This document shows, piece by piece, positions 12,655 to 23,540 of a stretch of DNA of 64,000 nt (positions within the stretch are counted from its first letter, which is position 1; each line of letters begins with the position of its first letter). The notes under the pieces are model-generated. The model searched no databases. It saw only the letters and a program-made list of their open reading frames with translations, and was not told where the DNA came from. Source of the stretch: Panulirus ornatus (taxonomy: Eukaryota; Arthropoda; Malacostraca; Decapoda; Palinuridae); the NCBI RefSeq assembly GCF_036320965.1, contig NC_092236.1:16267018-16331017 (forward strand), given 5' to 3'. The position numbers and the translations under genes are program-made.

Positions 12655-12917
12655 ACTCGAAGGGAGGTACTCTTCATCACAAATGAAGCACATACATACA
12701 CACACGCGTACACATACGTACATCGTATTAGTTACTCATGTCTTCAATTATGAGGGAGTTACTCGGGCATACTTTAACAAAACTCTCTCTCTATACGAGA
12801 ATTATTCACCCAATTCTTTTTTTTTTGAATGAAACTATTTGAACAACGAGAACGACTGGAACTCGTGATATATGAATCAAGTTACTCTGACCAGGGGAAG
12901 AGGAAGAGGAGAGTTCA

Positions 12918-12918
<1 letters not shown>

Positions 12919-12987
<69 letters not shown>
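12919..12987. repeat. (CT)n microsatellite grading into a pyrimidine tract
   Basis: Pure CT run. The following 450 bp (to about 13430) stay strongly C/T-rich on the plus strand (CTCC, TTCC, CCCT). It is low-complexity pyrimidine DNA, so the Ser/Pro/Leu-rich frames at 12829-13564 are not treated as genes. Confidence 0.95.
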
Positions 12988-12990
<3 letters not shown>

Positions 12991-13477
12991 TACCACTATC
13001 CTCCCTTTTCCTTCTTTCTTTCCCCTTCTATTCTCCTCTATTCCTTTTTCTCTATCTCCTTCCCGTCTCTTCCCTTCATCATTCCCCTTTCTCTTTATTC
13101 CTCCCACATCTAATCTCCCCCACTTCGTGCTATTCACTCCTCTCTTCTCCTCTCCTCCCCAGCCTTACCCCAACACCCACACCTCACGCTGTTACTTCCC
13201 TTCGTCTCGGCCCTCCGGCCTTTGACTCATGCTTCCTCCTCCCTCCACAAGGGTTGTTTCTCTCCATTACGTCTCTACCTCCTTCTTTCCCTCCTGCCTT
13301 GACTCAGTCTTTCCCCCTCCCTCCCTTCACACGAGGTCACTTCCCTCCGTCCCATTCCCCCTTAACCTTGACTTAGCCTTACCCTTCCCTCCCTCCACAC
13401 TTCCCTCCGTCCCTTACCCTCCCATCCCACCCCGTGCCCTTCAGTGCGGGGCCCCATGGCCACCCAGACACGGAACA

Positions 13478-13680
13478 AATCCATGTGATTCATGGCAGCG
13501 GCCGTCTCCTTGCGTCGCCTGGGTACGAATCCCCCATCACAGTATTAATCACAGTCTGGAATAGGATAGGTAAATTCTATTGGGGTTGTGTAAGTGATTC
13601 ATGGCCCAGCCGTGAGCTGGCTCCGTCAGGCGATGTGGCCGCCAGGGAAGAAAAACAAACTGTACAACACACACACACAC
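13478..13680 (+). mobile_element. tRNA-derived SINE (type 2) with (CA)n tail
   Basis: A pol III-like head has an A-box-like CATGGCAGCGGCCGT (13491-13505) and a B box GGGTACGAATCCCC (13521-13534). The body includes TTGGGGTTGTGTAAGTGATT and a GATGTGGCCGCCAGGGAAG block, and it ends in ACTGTACAACACACACAC. A tRNA-like head, unrelated body and simple-repeat tail are the usual SINE layout. The body differs from that of the copies at 14088 and 54042. Confidence 0.55.
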
Positions 13681-13831
13681 AGGGAGAAAAACTACATGAA
13701 GAAAGAAGACAATGTAAGGGCGAGATACGAAGGTGTAGAATTGGGAGGAAGGGAAGACAGAAGGTAATTGGTCATGCAGATGAGAACGAAGATGACGAAG
13801 ACAAGGAGAAACATTTTACAAAAGGGAAATG

Positions 13832-13883
13832 TGAAGAAGAAGAAGAAGAAGAAGAAGAAGAAGAAGAAGAAGAAGAAGAAGAG
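13832..13883. repeat. (GAA)n trinucleotide array
   Basis: About 17 GAA units. They create a poly-Glu stretch in an otherwise unsupported frame (13434-13928). Confidence 0.95.
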
Positions 13884-14055
13884 ATGAAAAAGAAAAAAGT
13901 GACTAAAAAAAAGAAAATTTGTACATAAAGTAATCACTAACAACAAATCTGAAATGGAAAAAAAAGAGAGAACACCAAAGAAAACGAGAAAGAAAAATTT
14001 TAAAGAAGATTGAATAAAAACAAATAAAAAAGAAGAAACGGTCATGGCTGTTTAG

Positions 14056-14056
<1 letters not shown>

Positions 14057-14087
<31 letters not shown>
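14057..14087. repeat. (CA)n microsatellite at the 5' side of a SINE
   Basis: CA run directly upstream of the tRNA-derived SINE at 14088-14255. Confidence 0.95.
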
Positions 14088-14091
<4 letters not shown>

Positions 14092-14254
14092 ACACGGGCT
14101 TGCGTGGTGTAGTGGTTAACGTCACTGACCAGGATTCAAGAACAGGACCGCCCCGGGATTCGAATCCCTGGCGCAGCAGAGTCAGTCCAATGCCAACGCA
14201 GCTATTCCTCCTCCCATGAGAGCTGGTTGACGCACGAGTATCTGATTTAGGCTT

Positions 14255-14255
<1 letters not shown>
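14088..14255 (+). mobile_element. tRNA-derived SINE (type 1)
   Basis: A box CGTGGTGTAGTGG at 14103-14115 and B box GGGATTCGAATCCCT at 14155-14169 are textbook pol III internal promoter elements. After the head come GCGCAGCAG, a CATCCTC-like block, and CTGGTTGACGC with TTTAGGCTTGGG, running into (GT)n. The copy at 54042-54195 has the same order of landmarks. No full acceptor stem or anticodon arm is preserved beyond the boxes, so it is a SINE and not a tRNA gene. Confidence 0.78.

Positions 14256-14310
<55 letters not shown>
14256..14310. repeat. (GT)n microsatellite forming the SINE tail
   Basis: GT run directly at the 3' end of the SINE at 14088-14255. With the (CA)n on the 5' side it makes inverted simple-repeat flanks. 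Confidence 0.96.
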
Positions 14311-14313
<3 letters not shown>

Positions 14314-14381
14314 TATAAAAGTTAAAGACATGGTACATCAACTGGGTGAGTGTAGAGGTCTCTCCCAGTAAAACCAGTAAT

Positions 14382-14400
14382 CACACACACACACACACAC
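14382..14400. repeat. short (CA)n run
   Basis: About nine CA units immediately before the 68-bp duplication. Confidence 0.9.
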
Positions 14401-14536
14401 ATACACTTTGCGTGTCTCTTTCTCTCTCTCTTGCCGATTCATTTACTCACTCTTCACTCACATTCGACATACACTTTGCGTGTCTCTTTCTCTCTCTCTT
14501 GCCGATTCATTTACTCACTCCTCACTCACATTCGAC
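14401..14536 (+). repeat. 68-bp tandem duplication, nearly perfect
   Basis: The segment 14401-14468 is repeated at 14469-14536 with one visible difference (TCTTCACTC against TCCTCACTC). The unit starts ATACACTTTGCGTGTCTC and ends CACATTCGAC. The near-identity implies a recent event. Confidence 0.95.
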
Positions 14537-14607
14537 ATTCACCCTCAGGTTCATGAGCTCACTTTTAAACTTACACACTGCTTCACTCTCACCAGTACTT
14601 ACAATGA

Positions 14608-14610
<3 letters not shown>

Positions 14611-14681
<71 letters not shown>
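14611..14681. repeat. (TC)n microsatellite
   Basis: Pure TC run of about 35 units. Confidence 0.97.
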
Positions 14682-14682
<1 letters not shown>

Positions 14683-17002
14683 AAACCATATATACCCACA
14701 ATCAGAGAGACAGAGCCACACAGAGAGGCAAAACTAGAGGCGAACACAGGCATAGAATGAACACAGTCACGGTACGATCGTCTCATACGAACTGGACCAC
14801 ATGAAGTACAGACTCAACACCAAACAGTAATTTACAGCAGTTAGTAAATTCTCCTCACAAACCGAAACAAACGGATACAGTCAAAGAAAAAAAGCTGCTC
14901 TTAAAACACAAATACAACAGTACATAAACAGACAATATTACAGAGTAATAGATACGGCAAAAAAACACTCAAACACATATGACAAAAGAGAAACAAAATT
15001 CCAAACAAAAAGTAAAAAAAACAGCCAGTTCAACTGTACTACAGAACAGGGGAGAAAATACAAGACATATTTTCAGAAAGATACAGCCACAAACAGCCAT
15101 GGTCACAGAGTGACTGACAGGCCGAGGCAAGACGGGAGAGCCACAAGCCTCCGTCATCTATCACGAAACCCTCAGTAGACACGCAGAGAAGGGCCAGGCA
15201 GGCTTGAGAACATTCCCCAGTAATCATATGTTTCCAGACGTGCTTTCCATGTTAACCAGTTCTCGAACAGGGGCCCGGACCACGGGGAGGCAGAGGTAAA
15301 CGTGGGAACTGGGGTAAAAACCGGGGTGCAGCTCCGAGGGAGGGATGTGGGGGCTGAAACTTGGGTGGGTGATGGGGGGGAGGGAAGGGAGGAGAGGTGG
15401 TATGAGTGAGGTTGAAGACGAGGAGGAGGAGGAGGAGGGGCAATATGGTATTGGTACGAAGACTGATTAGAAAGTTTGTGTTGTCCCAAACTTACTTCTG
15501 GACATGATACCATGATGACAGCTGAGGAGCATAAATATATCTATCTATATGACATGTCTTGCTAATTCCATCACTTTCCTGCAGACTGTCAGGAGTTAAA
15601 GTAAGAGACCTTCATGGATTCAGCGAAGAAGTTGTGATGAATTATCTACGGCAAATACCTTCCAAGCGAATGTATTGGCAGTTGGTGGCGACAGTAGGGA
15701 CTGTTGCTTGTTCATAGTCCACAGTAAAAACTAGTCTGCCGAGTTCAAGCGAGGTACTGTGAACACAGACGATGTAAACACATCAGGTCGTGCTACCGAG
15801 GTGGCAACACCAGAAATGGTGGCCAGGTGCATGAAGTAGTGACGGAAGCAGACGAGCAGGCACGGGGGCGCGCCAAAAGCTAGATATTGGGTGGCAGCTC
15901 TGTTTCCATCCAATCAAGCCTCACACATACAAGTTGGGAATGCCAAAGGTGTCAACACCGTGGGTTCCCTTAACGATGACTCGTAAAGAGGTCGTACGGA
16001 CGTTTCTCGTGAGCATTAGACCATTTACAGGCCAATCCAAACGACTTCCTCCATCACAGTGCCACTCAAGAGAGAGAGGGAGAGAGAGACGTGAGTTCAC
16101 CTTTTTTGATCCTCAGATACATTCAAAGAGCAACAGTGGAACGGCACAGGTTCTCCCACCTCCTCGAAAGTTCAAGACGACATCATCAACTGGAAAGGTC
16201 AAGGTCAGTGTCTTTTGGAGGTATCAAGGTATAATAACGAGTAGACTTCTTCAAAAATGGAAATACTCTAAGCAAAGAATACCTCTCTGACCTACCTCTA
16301 CGAGAGTATGATGGACAGCCTCCTCTGACAAGCTAACTTAGGCAACGAAATGTGCCCCTGAAACTGCACTGCTCCTCTACGACAACGCCTACCTACACAG
16401 CCCACTAGGCTCTCGATGGCCACTGCTACTAACGTTTGCTACCAACGTGTGCCGCACCCATCTACCTTACTCGACAGATCCGGCCTCGTCCGGTCTCTGT
16501 TTGTGCCCTCCGTTAATAGAAGCTTTGCGAAGAGGAATGGCAACGTGGTCATGGCTGCAGCCGAGAACTTCCCAGTCAGGCGCGATAAAAGATTCTTACA
16601 AGACGGCGCAACCAGGACAGAGGAACCACTGGATGGAGTGCAGCACCAGAGATGGGATGTTGTGGACAAGAGTAATGTTCCAGATACCGAGTGATGTCAT
16701 ATTGGACAGTGGATGAAGTTTCTAATCATTTCTTGTAGTGTCTCACACCTAGTCAGTAGGGAACTGAAGCGTCCGAATGGTAGTTAAGCAGCAGTAGTAT
16801 TAACAGTAGTAGTAACAGTAGCAGTTGTAGTAATAATGATAGCTTTGCGATAGTGAGGAGGTGTCGTTGCTCAATATGCTGCTTGATGCTTTTATTTGGT
16901 TTTCTGGTGGTGGCTGTGGTGATGTTGTTGGTGGTGGTAGAACACAAAGCGTTGGCAGAATTGTAATGATTGTGTTCGTGGCTGTAGCAGGTTATGAAAT
17001 AT

Positions 17003-17008
<6 letters not shown>
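14682..17008. other. 2.3 kb of unassigned sequence
   Basis: No recognised gene or repeat family. It holds G-rich purine DNA at 15265-15440, including a GGA block at 15420-15437, a GAGAGAGGGAGAGAGAG tract near 16069, and a plus-strand frame of 92 codons at 16416-16694 that is not low-complexity but has no domain I recognise. TAGTAGTAACAGTAG-type triplets lie at 16790-16835. Confidence 0.5.

Positions 17009-17094
<86 letters not shown>
17009..17094. repeat. compound (GT)n(GA)n microsatellite
   Basis: About 19 GT units pass directly into about 24 GA units at 17047. Confidence 0.97.
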
Positions 17095-17096
<2 letters not shown>

Positions 17097-17187
17097 ATGT
17101 GGCTCAGAGGATGAAGGCAGACAGTAGTGATGGCGAAGGCAGGAGCAAGGGTGAGTAATGACAAAGAGATCAAACGGGAGGAAGTAA

Positions 17188-17391
17188 AGGCGGTGGTGGT
17201 GGTGGTGCTGGCGGTGGTAGAAGGTGAAAGGTGGAGGTGCAGGGTGTATAGGTGAGCATTAGTAACTGTGGTGGTGGTGGTGGGTTGTGGTTCAGATGGT
17301 CAGTACCCTCAGTAATATGTTCCCCCCGTCGGCGCCCAAGCCCCAACCCCCACCTGAGGGCGTCGTAGCAGTAGGAGGAGGAGGAGGAGGA
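17188..17391. repeat. GGT/GGA trinucleotide-rich region
   Basis: GGT runs at 17191-17220 and 17266-17283 and a GGA run at about 17371-17391. They give Gly/Val-rich frames without other gene evidence. Confidence 0.8.
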
Positions 17392-17693
17392 GCGCGTGGG
17401 AACCTCCAGAACCACTGGTATAATAAGAACACTGAACTGAAACTCAGCCTATTAGACGGACGGCGACGGGATATTGCCCTTAGCAATGGTCTCGATCCTC
17501 GTTTGTTCCAGATAAATGGTGTGTCTTCAACACATGAGTTATACTGTAGTACATACGTCTGCTATCAAGATAAGTGCTATGTTGAGAGCGAGATACGAGC
17601 AGGTACACGCCATTGCCTATATCAATTCCATAACCACTTGTTGCAAACGAAGCCAAGTACTCAGAATCAGTTTCATTAATGTATCTTATCTGT

Positions 17694-18262
17694 CTATTCC
17701 TACGTACTTTATTCAGTCTTTACTATTCCTACGTACTTTATTTAGTCTAATATTCCTACGAACTTTATTTAGTCTTTAATATTCCTACATACTTTATATA
17801 GTCTTTAATATTCTTACGAACTTTATTTTGTCTTTAATATTCCTACGGACTTCATTTAGTCTTAAATATTCCTACGTACTTTATTTTATCTTTAATAATC
17901 CTACGTACTTTATTTGTCTTTGATATTCATACGTACTTCATTTCGCCTTTAATATTCATACGTACTTTATTTTGTCTAACATTCATACGTACTCTATTTT
18001 GTCTTTAATATTCATACATACTTTATTTTGTCTATAATATTCATACGTACTTTATTTAGTCTTTAATATTCCCACGTACTTTATCTTGTCTTTAATATTC
18101 ATACGTACTTTATTTTGTCTAATATTCATACGTACTCTATTTTGTCTTTAATATTCATACATACTTTATTTAGTCTTTAATATTCCTACGAACTTTATTT
18201 AGTCTAATATTCCTACGTACTTTATTTTGTCTAATATTCATACGTACTTTATCTAGTCTTTA
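17694..18262. repeat. 29-bp minisatellite, about 20 copies
   Basis: Tandem array of a unit containing TATTCCTACGTACTTTATTT and AGTCTTTAA. Length variants of about 26 bp lack TTT (AGTCTAA). A CATACGTAC subtype dominates the middle. The segment TACTTTATTTAGTCT resembles the TACTTTATAGTCT core of the 30-bp array at 4518-5125. Confidence 0.94.
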
Positions 18263-18571
18263 TAACATTACGTATGGACTTTATTGTCTTTGAGCACCAG
18301 AATGTTTCCTTTGCGCAAAGTTATTTTTGTAACATACTAAAATTCCTGACTTTCAATTCGTTTGGAATTTGATTTGTTACAGATGTGTACAAAATCAGGT
18401 CATGTCTACTTTAAACACTTGCGTATCCTTGAAAAATTACCAAGCGTAAGGTGGAGCCAGAGTATAAGTAACCTCTTCTGCATCAACGTTAAAAACCAAT
18501 CCATTTTGTGCTCATTTGGATTCAGTGACCCACACGAGGTTTGAAAAATGCACCTATGATATCTTCTTCTT

Positions 18572-18573
<2 letters not shown>

Positions 18574-18638
<65 letters not shown>
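18574..18638. repeat. (CT)n microsatellite
   Basis: Pure CT run of about 32 units. Confidence 0.97.
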
Positions 18639-18642
<4 letters not shown>

Positions 18643-19281
18643 ATTCCTTTCCGTGAGTCTTCCTGATCATAATCTAACATAAGTTCAGTGTCTATTTCAT
18701 CATCTTCGTTTCAAAGGTCCTGCAAACGAACTCAAATTCTTTCCGTGAGCTTCACTCTAAGTTACCTGCTCTTTGCTATTACTTTCATTATTTTTTTCCT
18801 ATTTCATGTGTATTTTCTCCTCTTCCTACAACTTCTAAGTATTTTTCTCTCTAACTGACAATTCTCCCTCTATATCACCAAAAGCTTAATTCTTTTTTTT
18901 TTTTTTGATTTCGTACTCTAACACAATCATTATTCACTCCATCATAAACCATTCAATTTCCATCAACTCTCTTCCTCTGCTCGAACTACGTTTTCCCCTC
19001 GTCTATGTTCCTTTTCTGACCCCCTATCCTCTTCCACACTTCGTGGTACCTTAAACTCTTGTGGTTCTCTCAGTTCAACACTGCTACATTTCTCCTTCAT
19101 CAGCAAACATTATGGGAACATGATCAGCAACAGCTGGGAGATGAAGTGCGTCTCCTACTCACGCCATTCGGGGATGATCAACTTTGCCTGACACGACAAT
19201 ATTAGTCTTGTGGCCATAAAGGGTAATGCGGTCCACGAGGCAGACGACGCTCAGCGGTAATTACAGCTGAGGCCTCGAGGT
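18639..19281. other. unassigned T/C-rich sequence
   Basis: Plus strand is pyrimidine-rich with a T-run near 18893-18906. The last 180 bp (19100-19281) are GC-richer and could be conserved non-coding DNA. No gene seen. Confidence 0.45.
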
Positions 19282-19662
19282 GTGTTTTTAGATGAGGAGG
19301 AAAAAGAGAAAAAAAAAGAGCAGAGCGAGGAAAATGAAACGTCTCGAATGCAGGATGTGGCAGCCTATCCCAAAGGTGATGAAACGTCTCGAGTGCAAGC
19401 TGTGGCCGCTCAACATCCTAAGGGGGATATATATCAACGTCTTGAGAGCAGAAAGTGGCAGTCTAACATCATGGAAGCGGATGTAACATCTGAGTGCTTG
19501 GTGTGGGGAGCCAAGAATGCTACAGGAATTGGTTCCCAAGTTATTCCGTTTTTCGTTCCTAGAAACAAAAGAAGGCGAGAGAAAGAAAACGGAATAAAAC
19601 GTCTCCTTTGTTATCTAATTAAGTTCCTTTTAAACTTTACGTCGGCACCATTAACAGTGTAA
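19282..19662 (+). CDS. doubtful 126-codon open frame built on a decayed 45-54-bp repeat
   Basis: The frame opens with a Lys/Glu-rich stretch and then shows an internal repeat in the protein: DETSRMQDVAAYPKG, DETSRVQAVAAQHPKG, then more diverged DIYQRLESRKWQS and DVTSECLVWGAKNA. Each unit is 45-54 bp, a multiple of three, so the frame could stay open simply because the DNA repeats. The end is basic (NKRRREKE). I recognise no domain, and no splice or promoter signal supports translation. Most likely non-coding. Confidence 0.2.
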   Translation: MFLDEEEKEKKKEQSEENETSRMQDVAAYPKGDETSRVQAVAAQHPKGDIYQRLESRKWQSNIMEADVTSECLVWGAKNATGIGSQVIPFFVPRNKRRREKENGIKRLLCYLIKFLLNFTSAPLTV

Positions 19663-20406
19663 AGACGGAACGGAGATGACGTTGTCTTCATAGTCTTACA
19701 AATCGATATTATCACAAGAGTTACGTAAAAGAGAAGAATCACTTTTGATTTCCTCCTGTTTTTGGAAGCAGTGGTGCTTGACTGCCAGCAAGCAATATCA
19801 CTGACGATATCAGCGATTAAGATTGATGACGACTGAAGCAGCCATGATGACAGGTAATCGCACAGAACGCTTTGTTTTACGATGAAACCGGAAGAGAACG
19901 AAACCATACGGAAATACAGAGAAAAACTGTAAGGACGTGACGAATATATATATATGATAAAGAACATTATTCCCATGAACCAGTACCTTTCTTCTTATCT
20001 TTTCGTCTTACTTTCTCCTCACTTATCTCTCTTCTTAATCGGTTGATGTGTATCTATCTGCATATGAAACTACATTTAGGTATTCTCATTTCATCTACTT
20101 AATCCCTTCTGTCCTGCGTGAGCACAATGAAGGTAAATGCCGGGAGTAACACAGGAGACACCCACTATCATTCCTCAACATTTGGAGGTCCAGAGCCCTG
20201 GTGAGGCTGGGGGGGCCACAGGAAGAGGGAGGGGGATGACAATTCGCAAAGCAAGCGACCTGTTTATGTGGTCGCGAAGTACTGTCTCCCACTTTATTAT
20301 GATGGGATTCTCGCACATATAACCCAGCTGCAGTTCCTACAAATGACCTTTTTTCATTACACAGTCGAGGTGGATTTTTATCATCTTTTCACTTCCTGCT
20401 GGGAGG
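19663..20406. other. unassigned sequence
   Basis: No gene or repeat family recognised. Short TATATATAT at 19945-19955. Confidence 0.5.
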
Positions 20407-20468
20407 CGGAGGAGAAGGAGAAGGAGGAGGAGGAGGAGGAGGAGGAGGAGGAAGAGGAGGAGGAGGAG
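20407..20468. repeat. (GGA)n trinucleotide array
   Basis: GGA/GAA array. It ends a short frame with poly-Glu. Confidence 0.94.
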
Positions 20469-21156
20469 TAATGCTAAAGATTAGTTTTCAGCTGGAGACT
20501 TGTTACTGGAGACTTGTTAGAGAAGATGGAGATTTCTCACAAGCCTTGCGGCTCAACTGATCATTCCCATTATCAATATTGCTATCAATGTTATCAATAA
20601 TCAACAAGTCTCTACCGCAATGATCGCCTGGGAGGGATAAATGAACCCTGTCGCTTACGACGTTCTCGCTTATCTCAAGATAACAGGGACTTAGTGTCCA
20701 AGAAAGAGTATCATTACTTCATTTCTTACGAGCATAAGTTGTTTGAGTGGCACGCCTTTTCATTGTATACAACAGAGATAATAACCCATTCACTTTACTC
20801 ACTGTACTTTAAGCTCAAAAAAAATGGTTAGGTAATATTTTCTATTTGAGAATCTGTGAAGATACGATATGCTTTGAAGGTTAAGGATGGAGTGTAAGTA
20901 ATCACTTTGGTCATTACAATACGATCGTCAGCTGCATACATCATTTCCAGAGTGTGTCACGATATTGACACCGCTGAATAATTTGTCGACTACATGTGAT
21001 GATATATTTAGAGTGTCCGAGGGAAAAATGAGATTAATATCAATATAAGTCAATACACATCAAAGGGATATGAGATATCAGAACGATATACGTCCAGCGA
21101 ACCAAAATGAATAAAAGAAAAATATTCTGTCGGTTGGCAGTGAAATCTAGTAAAGG

Positions 21157-21158
<2 letters not shown>
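20469..21158. other. unassigned sequence
   Basis: AT-leaning, no recognised feature. Confidence 0.5.

Positions 21159-21204
<46 letters not shown>
21159..21204. repeat. (CA)n microsatellite
   Basis: CA run of about 22 units. Confidence 0.97.
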
Positions 21205-21206
<2 letters not shown>

Positions 21207-22618
21207 GACAGCAGGTAATGGTATATAATTCCTTACAATACATCAATAGTATTAGTCGTCATAGCAACCGTGTTTACAGTGGGGGAATAACCATAAGTGT
21301 TTGATGAAGCAGTAGAGAGACTGGGGCAACAGTAGTGACCGGAGCAATATCCTATTTTATGCCACGACCATGGAACACCTGCTGCTGGTGTTAGCGGAGG
21401 GGTGTGCATTAGCCTCGGCGTTAGTGGTTGGTAAACATTGGCTGGCGAGCTGCTGCTGATGGCAATTGCGGCGGTGAAACAGGTACTTGTAGCTTTGTGG
21501 ACAGTAGAGGATGATATTACGTTCATGACGACGCAGGAGAGACCACGGGAAGGAAGGAAGGGTTGGGGGAGGGAGTGAGTGAGGTGGGCGGTGTGTGACT
21601 CGATAGAGCATCAGTCCGATGGCTATTTTTTTTCCCCCCCCACCCTTCACCATGAGCGACTGTTTTACGTGTGTGGGAGCTGAGGGCTTGTGTTAATGGC
21701 CAAGGTGATCCCCGTAATGGGTGTGGATACGAGATTACTTGGCTTGGAAGACGGTAATCGAAGTGTGGCGGAGTGATGGGTCTGAACAGAAAAATGTCAT
21801 GTCGGGCTGGGGTCATTCCAAATTCTGACTGTTTTTTTCCTTGAAAATGTGAGATTGTCAGCGGAAGTGATAACTGGTGGTAATTTGTAGGTAATTCGAA
21901 GCTGTGTGGCTATGGATGGTATCAGAGGTATGTCGTGATAAAGCGACGGGGTCCATACGTGTAATCAGACGATAGGCGGTGGGTGGGTTAAGGGACTTTG
22001 AAGTAGATTTTGCTCGTCTGGATCGGAAAATACGTTTGAAATTACATGAAAGAAAAAGTACGGATAATGTGTGATATCTAGTGTAAAAGACGTGATGTCC
22101 TAAAGTAAAGGCGGGTGTGTGTGTGTGTGTCTGTGTGTCGTTATGGAGACTGAGATACGCCTCTGTGTTTTTAGTCTGAAGAACGCTGGTATTGGTCGGA
22201 GAGGTGGGTGGGAAAGGAAGGATTTTATGGTCTCATGTCCGAGCAACGCGAGGTACAGGCAGGGGAAGCAGCGCCTGTTGGATAACCATTTCTATTGGTC
22301 AATCGGTGTTTCGAGGTGGTAGGCGGGGAGTTTGGGTGATGGTGGCGGTGGAGGTAGGGAAGGGTGATGACCACCTGGTACCTAACATCAGCAATGGTGG
22401 TGACGTCTGTGTTGGCCGATGACAGTGGCTATCATGCTCATGGTTACGGTATGAGGACACTAATACAGCTGGTGGTAGTTATGGCGATAGTAAACTGCCC
22501 CAGTGGTATCTAAACCGACCTCTGAACAATTTAACTATGTCGGTGACGTTTGAGCCAAGCCTTGAAGCAATCACTTGCCTCACTACGAGCACCTCTCCGG
22601 CGCTGGTGATCACACACT

Positions 22619-22621
<3 letters not shown>
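21205..22621. other. 1.4 kb of unassigned sequence
   Basis: GC-neutral, G-rich on the plus strand around 21540-21600 and 22190-22400. Several overlapping short frames on both strands, none with a recognisable product. Short (GT)n at 22114-22130. Confidence 0.5.

Positions 22622-22653
<32 letters not shown>
22622..22653. repeat. (CA)n microsatellite
   Basis: CA run that interrupts a 130-codon minus-strand frame (22479-22871) as poly-Val/Cys. I do not accept that frame as a gene. Confidence 0.95.
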
Positions 22654-22656
<3 letters not shown>

Positions 22657-23061
22657 TACCAGCCAAATGCAGATACGCACAGCGAAGCAAGCACCACCCG
22701 CCAGCCGGACGTAAATATTACTTCGCTCAGAATACGTCCCAACCGAACGTCTAATCCAAAACCCTGAGAAACCAATAGAACGTAGAGACTCAAAACCATA
22801 TTAGAGATGATCCTCCCCACAAACATCTTACTCAAAATACTCTTTTGAATCTTGACGAGAGAATAGCTCACACGAGATCTAAAGCCTCGTCCTCAGGGGC
22901 TGCCTGGCTTATAACTATTGTGGAGAGAGTTTCCTGTGAGGTGAATACACAAATACGTTTGTCTTCGTTGCTTTCAGAGGATCTTCAATGACTTTTTTTC
23001 TTTTTCATATTAGCTGAGACGACACGGGCAACTGAGCCCTAATCAAGGCCATACCATTAAC

Positions 23062-23062
<1 letters not shown>

Positions 23063-23132
<70 letters not shown>
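23063..23132. repeat. (TA)n microsatellite
   Basis: TA run directly at the 3' end of a minus-strand SINE fragment. Confidence 0.97.
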
Positions 23133-23134
<2 letters not shown>

Positions 23135-23222
23135 CCTTGCGGGAACCAGGTTCCCATTTTATCAACCAACCCCCAAGGATGGATGAACAGCTGGGTTGAC
23201 TGTGGGCCGACTGCCGCAGCCA
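23133..23222 (-). mobile_element. tRNA-SINE (type 1) 3' fragment
   Basis: Read on the minus strand it has the type 1 SINE landmarks in order: GCGGCAGTCGG, CAACCCAGCTGTTCATCC, GGTTGGTTGAT and ATGGGAACCTGG. These correspond to GCGCAGCAGTCGG, AACCCAGGCGTTCATCC, GGCTGGTCGAT and ATGGGTACCTGG at 54042-54195. The tRNA head is missing or unrecognisable. The tail here is (TA)n, not (GT)n. Confidence 0.68.
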
Positions 23223-23483
23223 GTCTTAGCAAAGACTGGCAACTCATACCCTCATTACTTAGGTGCAGCTGCCTGAGGTAAGTGAGGAGCTTCAGAAGCA
23301 CTTCTACCACATTATAAACATTCACATGGAACCATATGGGTGGGAGTAACAGAGAGATGGATGATCAAATATGTGAACGACTGAATAAACGAATTAATGA
23401 CTATACAAAATCAAAAATAATACAGTATTCTGTGATATACTGAAAATACATACACTTCAACGTTCAGCTGTATGCCTATGTAG

Positions 23484-23485
<2 letters not shown>

Positions 23486-23536
<51 letters not shown>
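23486..23536. repeat. (CA)n microsatellite
   Basis: CA run of about 25 units. Confidence 0.97.

Positions 23537-23540
<4 letters not shown>

Noticed and set aside
13434..13928. 164-codon frame as a gene
   Set aside because: It runs through a SINE, a CA run and a GAA array; no domain.
14101..14170. Functional tRNA gene
   Set aside because: A and B boxes are present but a full cloverleaf with acceptor stem is not, and the sequence continues into a SINE body found again at 54042.
22479..22871. 130-codon minus-strand frame
   Set aside because: Split by a CA microsatellite (Val-Cys repeat) and without recognisable domain.
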